Source: an uncultured Candidatus Pelagibacter sp. (GTDB taxonomy: Bacteria > Pseudomonadota > Alphaproteobacteria > Pelagibacterales > Pelagibacteraceae). Taken from it: DNA of 64,000 nt. Positions 1-6,752 of this stretch are shown here, one piece after another. The notes under the pieces were generated by a model that was not told where the DNA came from, searched no databases, and saw nothing but the letters and a program-made list of their open reading frames with translations. The first letter of the stretch is position 1; each line of letters starts with the position of its first letter. Location: the NCBI GenBank assembly GCA_913030805.1, contig CAJWDL010000002.1:1-64000 (forward strand), written 5' to 3'. Made by a program: the position numbers and the translations under genes.

Positions 1-53
1 CCGCGAACCTACTGATTACAAATCAGTTGCTCTACCAATTGAGCTATGAGGGC
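1..53 (-). tRNA. tRNA-Thr (UGU), 3' end cut by window edge
   Basis: Read on the minus strand, the 5' acceptor strand GCCCTCA, a D arm (AGCTCAATTGGTAGAGC) and an anticodon arm CTGAT-TTGTAAA-TCAG-type are visible, giving anticodon TGT for threonine. The variable loop and the start of the T arm (GGTTCG) follow, and the gene runs off the left edge of the window. A partial second copy of its 5' half lies at 1817-1857. Confidence 0.9.
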
Positions 54-62
54 TTGGAAGAA

Positions 63-91
63 TAAATAGGTTATTTAGTTAAATTTTTCAA
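63..91 (-). promoter_or_regulatory. Candidate promoter of tRNA-Thr
   Basis: On the minus strand TTGAAA (86-91) and TATTTA (63-68) are separated by 17 nt, and the -10 box ends about 9 nt before the first tRNA base. This is a reasonable sigma-70 promoter. It supports the copy at 1-53 as the expressed one; no equally clear promoter precedes the partial copy at 1857. Confidence 0.5.
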
Positions 92-95
92 GCTA

Positions 96-284
96 TTAAA
101 GGATTAAAGGCTCGGCTGCTGTTGCAGCCTCGCCTCCAGCAAAGCTGGTAAAGTAGTACTTTGTAACCTGGTTGTGACACATCTGTAGTGCTTCTGTAGT
201 GCCTGAAATCCTACAGCTCACAGGATAATTATTTTGAAATGATAATTGAGCTGAAATTATAATTATAGGACGTATAATAAAATT
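96..284 (-). other. Intergenic stretch with a short open minus-strand frame, possible gene relic
   Basis: A minus-strand frame is open from about position 290 down to a stop at 96-98. It includes readable stretches such as SGTTEALQMCHNQV and FAGGEAATAAEP but has no convincing start, and I do not recognise the product. The part around 105-210 is visibly richer in G+C than its surroundings and contains a small CCAGC-aaa-GCTGG hairpin at 136-148. It may be the 3' end of a decayed gene or part of a recombination site. Confidence 0.3.
181..208. repeat. 28-nt direct repeat, copy 1
   Basis: The segment beginning ATCTGTAGTGCTTCTGTAGT and ending CTGAAA recurs at 1719-1746 with only two mismatches. 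It holds an internal tandem of CTGTAGTGC-like units. On the minus strand it reads TTEALQM in one frame and TTQALQM at the second copy. It could therefore be either a duplicated gene fragment or a protein-binding site of an integrated element. Confidence 0.65.
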
Positions 285-407
285 ATGAAAATATTAAGTG
301 AAAAACATCATGAACTAAAAGATTTTGAAGAAATCAAGGAATCCGAAACTTCCAAATTAATTTTTCTTAGACCACGCCTATTATATTGGTTGATCACGAA
401 TAAATAG
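285..407 (+). CDS. Possible 40-residue small protein, unknown function
   Basis: An ATG at 285 opens a 40-codon frame (MKILSEKHHELKDFEEIKES start, ending YWLITNK) that stops at TAG 405-407. A TATAAT-like box lies about 12 nt upstream in GTATAATAAAATT. The amino-terminal half is charged and the carboxy end hydrophobic. It is not recognised. It could be the amino-terminal remnant of a larger islet gene, because its last codons contain the 12-mer TTGGTTGATCAC that recurs beside the tRNA fragment at 1804-1815. Confidence 0.3.
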   Translation: MKILSEKHHELKDFEEIKESETSKLIFLRPRLLYWLITNK

Positions 408-443
408 AACATGTATGATCAGTTTTTCATAAGTCAATAATTT

Positions 444-1559
444 ATGGAATTCATTAAAAGAAAACTGAAAATTTTTGGAATTAATTTTAATAAATTTTGG
501 AAAAATACTCCGAAATCAAATCTGCCCCAAGAGCTAATAGAAATTACAGAAAAATTTATATTATCAGATTCGTTCAAATATACTTCAAATTACTGGCATT
601 ATATAAACATAAATATTTACAAGCAACTCATAAAAGCAGGAATAAACAGATATACAAAAAATATTGATGACCAATTTTTTAACTTATATGAAAATTCTAT
701 ATCTAACAAATTTGAATATACCGATAACTATATGATAAAAAATGCCGTTAAGAATGTAGAAAACATTAAAATTAATTATAAAATAAATCTTTTTAAAAAA
801 CATTATTTGCTAGATTATGATCAAAGCTATAAATACAATCATTTAGTTATTCTTTTATATGAAAATTTAAGAAAACTTGATGAATTTAAGCTACTGAAAT
901 CATTAAATAATGAAACCTTTAATGATCTTTTTTTAGAAATTGAAGGTGTAAAAATTACATTGAATAAAATAGGCGCTTTACTAGCTTATCATTCAATAAC
1001 TAGTATTCCTTCTTTTTCAAAACCAAACAATATTATTCTAGAAATGGGTGCGGGACAAGCTGGAACAGCAGAAGTCATACTTAGTAATAATAAAAAATTT
1101 AAATATGTAATATGTGATATTCCTTTATCAGTATTTATTAGTTATTCAAGATTAAAAAAAGCATTTCCTAAAAAAAAAATTTCTTTATGTTTTGATATTA
1201 AAGATAAGGTCGACATGATGAATAAATTATTAAATAACGATATATTATTTATTTTTCCTCATCAACTTAGTTTTTTTGAAAAAAAAACGTTTGATATTTT
1301 TATAGCGGTAGGTTGCCTACATGAAATGGACAAAAAAACAATTAAAAGATATATGAATTATGTTGATACACATTCTAAGTATCTATATTTCGAAGTTTGG
1401 GATAATACAAAAGTTCCGTTTTCAATTATAAAAAATAAATTGTCAGCTTACAGTGATTCGGATTATTCAATCAATAAAAATTGGAAAAAAATCTTTATAA
1501 GAAATGCTATTTTTCCTTCAAATTTTGTTCAACTGTGTTATGAAGTTGGAAATTTATAA
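444..1559 (+). CDS. Putative sugar O-methyltransferase (NanM-like family)
   Basis: A 371-residue protein whose second half has a Rossmann-type SAM-binding fold. Motif I is ILEMGAGQAG near residue 200, followed about 20 residues later by VICDIPLSVFISY, where an acidic residue would bind the SAM ribose, and then by VGCLHEMD near 290. This layout matches the putative sugar O-methyltransferases often found in surface-polysaccharide clusters. The first 170 residues are Lys/Asn/Tyr-rich without a recognisable domain. The gene stands alone between the two tRNA-Thr sequences, and its base composition is even more AT-rich than the core genes, which fits an acquired accessory gene. Role in decorating a cell-surface glycan is inferred from the family; the actual substrate is unknown. 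Confidence 0.72.
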   Translation: MEFIKRKLKIFGINFNKFWKNTPKSNLPQELIEITEKFILSDSFKYTSNYWHYININIYKQLIKAGINRYTKNIDDQFFNLYENSISNKFEYTDNYMIKNAVKNVENIKINYKINLFKKHYLLDYDQSYKYNHLVILLYENLRKLDEFKLLKSLNNETFNDLFLEIEGVKITLNKIGALLAYHSITSIPSFSKPNNIILEMGAGQAGTAEVILSNNKKFKYVICDIPLSVFISYSRLKKAFPKKKISLCFDIKDKVDMMNKLLNNDILFIFPHQLSFFEKKTFDIFIAVGCLHEMDKKTIKRYMNYVDTHSKYLYFEVWDNTKVPFSIIKNKLSAYSDSDYSINKNWKKIFIRNAIFPSNFVQLCYEVGNL

Positions 1560-1720
1560 AAACATTTATCATAAAAAATTAAAAACTCATCAATTATTTT
1601 ATTGTTTAGATTTATTTGACCTTGTTTATTTTTAAGTTCATCAACAGTCACGTTGAAATTATGATCTACGTTTGTATTTACCGTTGTTATTCATAATTTT
1701 TCTGCATCATTTGCATGCAT
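1538..1720 (-). pseudogene. Possible minus-strand gene relic with an in-frame TGA
   Basis: From an ATG at 1720 the minus strand reads MHANDAEKL, then TGA at 1691-1693, then about 50 open codons (ITTVNTNVDHNFNVTVDELK at the start, ending YKFPTS) to TAA at 1538-1540. The stretch overlaps the tail of the methyltransferase gene by 22 nt. The residue mix looks protein-like, and an original TGG at the TGA position would make one 60-residue frame. The product is not recognised. In DNA this AT-rich an accidental frame of this length is unlikely but possible. Confidence 0.35.
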
Positions 1721-1746
1721 CTGTAGTGCTTGTGTAGTGCATGAAA
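1719..1746. repeat. 28-nt direct repeat, copy 2
   Basis: Second copy of the repeat at 181-208 with 26 of 28 identical bases and the same orientation. It lies about 70 nt inside the tRNA-Thr fragment; the first copy lies about 130 nt inside the intact tRNA end. The two copies therefore sit near the two borders of the islet. Confidence 0.65.
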
Positions 1747-1816
1747 ATAAATTTACTTTTTTGAATCATTTTATGGGGAAATATGATAACTTTTGATTAG
1801 TTTTTGGTTGATCACT

Positions 1817-1857
1817 TGATTACAAATCAGTTGCTCTACCAATTGAGCTATGAGGGC
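1817..1857 (-). pseudogene. tRNA-Thr 5'-half fragment (duplicated border)
   Basis: The 41 nt are identical to positions 13-53 in the same orientation: 5' acceptor strand, D arm and the complete anticodon stem-loop of tRNA-Thr(UGU). The identity continues two bases beyond the 5' end (to 1859). The variable loop, T arm and 3' acceptor strand are missing, so it cannot be a functional tRNA. It is the kind of partial tRNA duplicate left at the edge of an inserted element. Confidence 0.85.
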
Positions 1858-2387
1858 TTATAAATTAATTTAGATATTTATATTAATTCTTCGAGTAAAT
1901 AAACCCTTATAGCATGCTAATGCCACAGCAGCAGTTCGCAGGGTGTTCTTGCATTTGGGTATTTTGTAGCTTGCTTGCGACTAATCTGCCGTACGTTTCA
2001 ATCTTACATTTCGTGTGATTTCTATTTCCGCTCTCAATCTGAAAAAAAGTATAAGGAGTAGAAAATGTGATTATAAAAAAACAATTGCATTCAAGTAAGC
2101 AATGCTTAAAAATAAATCCAACCGATGGTGAGTGACGTTATGAAAATAATAATTTAGAATTATAATCTGTGAGGAATTATCCCGTATCTTCCATTAAGTT
2201 TTAAAATACACCCATTTAAACAATCATTATTATCAATGTATTTAATAGAATTAAAATCTCTTTAAATTTTATCGATTTATTTTCTAAAATAATTAGAATA
2301 TAATTAGCAAATTAATTTTAATCATGAAATAACAACAAAACATAAAAGAAAAAGATAAAATTAATACAATTATCTCAATAAAATAAT
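1858..2387. other. 530-nt gene-free stretch
   Basis: No credible open frame was seen on either strand. The part at 1900-2040 is richer in G+C than its surroundings, and stops interrupt all frames. The remainder is very AT-rich. It probably holds decayed sequence of the islet; nothing specific could be recognised. Confidence 0.4.
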
Positions 2388-3652
2388 ATGTCTGAGTTTC
2401 AAATGTTAAAATGGGCCAAAGATCTTTTTTCGATTTGCAGATCAATTACCGGTGACGGTACAAGAATGACTCTATCTTATTTTGAAAAAATAAATCCTGA
2501 ATTTAGAAGATTAAAATTTAAGACTGGTCAAAAAGTATTTGATTGGGAAATTCCAAAGGAATGGAATATAAAAGATGCCTACTTAGAACATGAATCAGGG
2601 GAAAGATATGCCGAATTTAAAAAATGTAATCTTCACATAGTTGGATATTCGAAACCTGTAAATAAAAAAATATCTAAAAAAGAATTATTAAACCATATAT
2701 ACACTCAAAAAGATCAGCCAGACTCTATACCTTATGTAACAAGTTTCTATAAAGAAAGGTGGGGCTTTTGTTTATCGGAAAATCAAAAAAGCAAACTACC
2801 TGACGGAAATTACAAAGTAATTATTGATAGTGATCTAAAAAATGGAAATTTAGAATTAAGCGATGCAATATTTAAAGGTAAAACTAAAAAAGAAATTTTT
2901 TTTAGTAGCTATATTTGCCATCCTTCCATGGCAAATAACGAATTGTCAGGCCCGGTTTTATTAAATGCAATTATGCACTACATAAAATCTAACTATCCTA
3001 AATCGAAATTTACTTATAGATTTGTATTACTTCCTGAAACAATAGGTTCAATAGCATATCTTTCGAAATTTATGAGAGTTATGAAATCAAATATGATATG
3101 TGGATTTAATCTCACCTGTGTTGGAGATGAAAGAGCTTATAGTTATGTAGGTAGTCGTAACGGTAACACTCTTGCTGATGATGCCATTGAAGCAGCACTA
3201 TTTGGTTTATCAAAAGAAAAAAATATTCCTATTTAGATCGAGCAAGTGATGAAAGACAGTATTGCGCACCTGGAATAGATTTGCCTGTATGTTGTTTTTC
3301 AAGATCTAAATTTGAATATCCAGAATACCACACACATAAAGATAATTTTAATGTTGTAACCCAAAAAGGTCTTGAAGGTTCATTTAAGGTAATGAAAAAA
3401 ATTATAGACGCTATAGAATTGGAGTTGTATCCTAAAACTACTGTGCTTGGTGAACCAAATCTTGGTAAAAGAGGATTGTATTCAACACTATCCCAAAAAG
3501 GTAAGAATGATACCAAGCGATTAAGATTGAATTTGATTGCTCAATCTGATGGCATGACCAATATTATTAAAATTACTAAATTATTAAAGGAACCACTTGA
3601 TAAATTATGTAATGAATGCAGTTTACTTAAATTAAAAAAAGTTTTGAAATAA
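2388..3652 (+). pseudogene. DUF4910/DUF2172-type aminopeptidase-like protein, split by a one-base deletion
   Basis: The frame from 2388 gives the amino-terminal 282 residues, with the family hallmarks CRSITGDGTR near residue 20 and YICHPSMANNELSGP near 175-190. It stops at TAG 3234-3236. The continuation lies in the -1 frame and begins LDRASDERQYCAPGID, exactly what follows in intact members, then YPEYHTHKDN and LGKRGLYSTLSQK, to a stop at 3652. Adding one T to the ATTT run at 3231-3234 would restore a protein of about 420 residues. Members of this family usually occur in surface-polysaccharide or nonulosonic-acid clusters. Either this is a recent pseudogene or the base was lost during sequencing; the neighbouring relics favour real decay. 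Confidence 0.8.
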
Positions 3653-3666
3653 TTACAATGGCAATT

Positions 3667-3816
3667 CTAAAAAATTGTATAAATAAGAGGTGCAATTGCA
3701 GATTCCTGGCTAATAATAATTAATCCTTCAAATAATACCAAAACAATTATGATTGGCATAAGCTAATATTTCTTTCTAATTTTAAGGAATTCCCAAAATT
3801 CTTTTAAAAATTCCAT
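3667..3816 (-). pseudogene. DUF5989 small membrane protein with premature TAG
   Basis: On the minus strand an ATG at 3816 gives MEFLKEFWEFLKIRKKY, then TAG at 3763-3765, then LMPIIIVLVLFEGLIII and QESAIAPLIYTIF to a normal stop at 3667. This is the full length (about 49 residues) and pattern of DUF5989 proteins, in which a Trp follows the basic RKK segment. The stop is therefore most simply a TGG-to-TAG mutation. The family is a single-span membrane protein often beside carbamoyltransferase genes of surface-glycan clusters; no such partner is present here. Confidence 0.75.
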
Positions 3817-3871
3817 ACTTAAATAATAAATTTTTTAAATAAATATAATATTTTTCATTCTTAAAAAAAAC

Positions 3872-4053
3872 ATTGAACGACATGTTACCATTGATAGAAG
3901 TATGTGGGGCTCTGATCAAGCCGCTTCTTTGGAAGAAGGAGGAATGAATCATTTAACCTATATTTTAAAAAAGCAAAAAATTATTATGGAAATGGTGTAA
4001 AGAAAATTACTAATATGGAAAAAAAAATGTTAAAAAAATTTAAGTATTGGTAG
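3872..4053 (+). pseudogene. 3' relic of a NeuB/SpsE-family nonulosonic (sialic) acid synthase gene
   Basis: The plus strand encodes IERHVTIDRSMWGSDQAASL followed by EEGGMNHLTYILKKQKIIM. A -1 frameshift near 3987 then gives GNGVKKITNMEKKMLKKFKYW and a stop at 4053. The motif DRSMWGSDQAAS with a following LGDG/GNG turn is the end of the catalytic barrel of N-acetylneuraminate-type synthases. Only about 60 of roughly 340 codons remain and no start or linker to an antifreeze-like domain is visible, so this is a gene remnant. It suggests that a nonulosonic-acid pathway once stood beside the intact pseBC pair. Confidence 0.75.
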
Positions 4054-4080
4054 CAGTAATTTCAAAAATAGAAAAAATTA

Positions 4081-4480
4081 TTTTTTATTTATTTCTACAA
4101 ACCATTTCCCTTTTCGTTTTCTAATTGCATCCATTTTCTCTCTTCAGTGCCTCCTGAAAAACTTAAAGATTAAATAAGTTACAAGAGATTTTGCTATATT
4201 GGTTATCCAAGTCATCAACCAGGACCCCAAAGTTCCTTGTTTCTGTTTCTTGATTAAATGAAATATTATGCTTGGAGCTGGCATATCGGCACTTAACTAA
4301 AATAACATTTTTTACAGATGGGACTCGTGTTGAAAATATCTTCCCCGAATTCTATTCTGATTGTTGTTTTAATTTCTTTATGATGATCGCAGTTGATACA
4401 CCGATCTATAACTGGTTTCTTTAACGGATCCTGGATGAATGAATTGGTCGTTTATACGACCCCATTTGAAATAAAATTAT
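4081..4480 (-). other. Decayed minus-strand coding sequence, unidentified
   Basis: No frame is open throughout, but pieces in adjacent minus-strand frames read like protein. Examples are KPVIDRCINCDHHKEIKTTI followed by EFGEDIFNTSPICKKCYF, then SSKHNISFNQETETRNFGVL in another frame, and finally MDAIRKRKGKWFVEINKK before a stop near 4078. Two CxxC pairs suggest a former metal-binding segment. Multiple stops and shifts indicate a pseudogene; I cannot name the family. Confidence 0.3.
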
Positions 4481-4513
4481 TATAAAAATTTTTCCCTTCT
4501 ATATGAAAATTTA

Positions 4514-5665
4514 TTATTTTAATTTCAAAGCTTCTCGCAATGTTTTTATAACCCTTTTTTGTTCTTTTATACTAAGTGAATAATATAGTGGTAGAGTTAA
4601 AGCTTCTTTATAATACTTTTCAGTATTTTTTAATTTATAGTTTTTGAAACCTAAGTACCTATAAAAAGGATGTTTATATATTGGTATGTAGTGTAAATTA
4701 GTCATAATTTTTTTCTTTAATAAATAAGAAATTATTTTTTTTCTTTTGGATTCTGGAACCCTACAAATATAAAGGTGTCTTGATGAATATGAATTATTTA
4801 AATTTTTTTGGAATTTAATATTTAATTTTTTTAGCTCTTTGTCATAAATATTGGAAAGATAATTCCTCCTTTTAGTAAAAATATCAATTTTGCTTAATTG
4901 ACTTAATCCTAATGCAGAATGAACATCTGATAATCTATAATTATATCCCAATTTATGTTGTTCGTAGTACCATGGATTATTATTATAATTTTTCATTATT
5001 TTTTTATCTCTAGTTATTCCGCTATTTCTGAGGATTTTCATTTTATTTGTTAATTTTTTGTAATTAGTTAATGCCATTCCTCCTTCCGCAGATGTTATTA
5101 TTTTAACTGGATGAAAACTAAAAACAGTAATATCAGAATATTTACAACTTCCTATAGGTTTATCTCTATATCTTCCTCCGATAGCATGTGACGCGTCTTC
5201 GATAATTTTAAATTTAAATTTTTTGGCTAAATTTCTTATTTCTAACATATCACATGATAGTCCACCTAAATGAACAGGAATTAAAATTTTTGGTAATTTG
5301 TTCTTTTTTTTTGCAATGATAAGCTTTTTTTTCAAAGCTTGAATGCAAATATTAAATGTTGAAGGATCTATATCTATAAAGTCTATTTTTGCACCACAAT
5401 ATAAAACACAATTTGATGAAGCAACAAAAGATACTGGACTAGTCCAGACATAATCATCTTTTTTTAAACCCAAACAAAGACATGCAATGTGCAATGCTGA
5501 TGTAGCACTATTTGTAGCAACTGCAAATTTGGCATTACAGTATTCTGCTACTTTTTTTTCAAACTTAATTACTGTTGGTCCAGAAGTTAAATATTCTGAT
5601 TTTAAAATTTTTTTTACAAAATTAATATCTTGATTTGAGATATGTTGACGTGCGTAGGGTATCAC
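4514..5665 (-). CDS. pseC: UDP-4-amino-4,6-dideoxy-N-acetyl-altrosamine transaminase
   Basis: A 383-residue PLP-dependent aminotransferase of the DegT/DnrJ/EryC1/StrS group, the second enzyme of pseudaminic acid synthesis. It aminates C4 of the keto-sugar made by PseB. Family features are MIPYARQHIS at the start, LTSGPTVIKFE, NSATSALHIACLCLGL, the segment IIEDASHAIGGRY and the PLP lysine in FHPVKIITSAEGG (Lys188). The start codon is GTG at 5663-5665, three bases after the pseB stop, so the two genes are co-transcribed and probably translationally coupled. Length is normal for PseC. The gene is intact although its neighbours on the other side are relics. Confidence 0.92.
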   Translation of the reverse strand: MIPYARQHISNQDINFVKKILKSEYLTSGPTVIKFEKKVAEYCNAKFAVATNSATSALHIACLCLGLKKDDYVWTSPVSFVASSNCVLYCGAKIDFIDIDPSTFNICIQALKKKLIIAKKKNKLPKILIPVHLGGLSCDMLEIRNLAKKFKFKIIEDASHAIGGRYRDKPIGSCKYSDITVFSFHPVKIITSAEGGMALTNYKKLTNKMKILRNSGITRDKKIMKNYNNNPWYYEQHKLGYNYRLSDVHSALGLSQLSKIDIFTKRRNYLSNIYDKELKKLNIKFQKNLNNSYSSRHLYICRVPESKRKKIISYLLKKKIMTNLHYIPIYKHPFYRYLGFKNYKLKNTEKYYKEALTLPLYYSLSIKEQKRVIKTLREALKLK

Positions 5666-5668
5666 AAT

Positions 5669-6685
5669 TTATAAAGTATAATTGAACTCCTTTTTAATTA
5701 ATTTTTTTATTTTTTCTTTACTTAAGAAGTTTCTATTTTTTTCACTATTATAGGAAAAAATTTTTTTTAACAATTTAGCTTTTTTTAATTTACAATAATT
5801 TTTTATATAATTTTCCTCATGAAGTAAATCAGGAGATAAAATTGCATAGCATTTACCAAAATCTACTGTATTAACACTGTCATTTTTGGTAATCATTTCC
5901 TCATGCAGCTTTTCTCCGGATCTTATTCCAATATTTTTTATTTTGCACCCAGATCCAATAACCTCAACAACATCAGATAGTTTGTAACTTGGTATTTTTG
6001 GAACAAAAATTTCGCCTCCAGTACAATTCGCTAAAACCCAAAGAACAAATTCAACACTTTCATCTAAAGTAATATTAAATCTTGTCATGTTTAAATCAGT
6101 TACTTGCAGTTTGCCATTTTTTCTCTGTTTTAAAAATCTTGGTACAACTGATCCTCTGCTTCCTAAAACATTTCCATATCTAACAACACTAAAAATTAAA
6201 TTTTTTTCTCCTGTTATATTGTTGGCAGAGATAAAAAGTTTGTCCGCACAAAATTTCGTAGCACCGTACAGATTGATTGGTGCGGCAGCTTTGTCTGTTG
6301 AAAGTGCTATAACTTTTTTAATGCATCGTTGACTCAAACATGCTTCAATGACATTTTGTGCCCCAATGACATTTGTTTTAATGTATTCTAATGGATTATA
6401 TTCAGCAGTTGGAACTTGTTTAAGAGCAGCGCAATGAATAACATAATCAATATTATTTAAAGCAAATGTTAGTCTCTCTTTATCTCTCACATCGCCTATA
6501 AAATATCTAACAGATGGATACAACTTTATGTTAATTTCATTAGACATCTCAAGTTGTTTAAGTTCATCACGGCTATAAATTACCACTCTTTTTATTTTTT
6601 TATATTTACTTAAGATTCTACTAACAAATCTCTTACCAAAACTCCCAGTTCCACCTGTGATTAAAATAGACTTATTATTTAACAT
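5669..6685 (-). CDS. pseB: UDP-N-acetylglucosamine 4,6-dehydratase (inverting)
   Basis: A 338-residue short-chain dehydrogenase/reductase that removes water from UDP-GlcNAc and inverts C5, the first committed step to pseudaminic acid. The NADP-binding motif GGTGSFG is at residues 11-17. The catalytic set T130-D131-K132 and Y140-x3-K144 (STDKAAAPINLYGATK) is complete and matches the PseB arrangement. The carboxy end keeps the RSGEKLHEEM block. It is the first gene of a two-gene minus-strand unit with pseC and is divergent from gcdH across a 67-nt gap. The later pathway genes pseH, pseG, pseF and pseI are not in the window. Confidence 0.93.
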   Translation of the reverse strand: MLNNKSILITGGTGSFGKRFVSRILSKYKKIKRVVIYSRDELKQLEMSNEINIKLYPSVRYFIGDVRDKERLTFALNNIDYVIHCAALKQVPTAEYNPLEYIKTNVIGAQNVIEACLSQRCIKKVIALSTDKAAAPINLYGATKFCADKLFISANNITGEKNLIFSVVRYGNVLGSRGSVVPRFLKQRKNGKLQVTDLNMTRFNITLDESVEFVLWVLANCTGGEIFVPKIPSYKLSDVVEVIGSGCKIKNIGIRSGEKLHEEMITKNDSVNTVDFGKCYAILSPDLLHEENYIKNYCKLKKAKLLKKIFSYNSEKNRNFLSKEKIKKLIKKEFNYTL

Positions 6686-6752
6686 GATTATTATGTGATA
6701 TATTTAGTATAAAAAATTATTAGTGATTAGCAAGAAATAATAGTTGATATGC

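Noticed and set aside
6744-6752. TTG at 6744 as the gcdH start
   Set aside because: ATG 6753 is a stronger start and gives a typical glutaryl-CoA dehydrogenase length.
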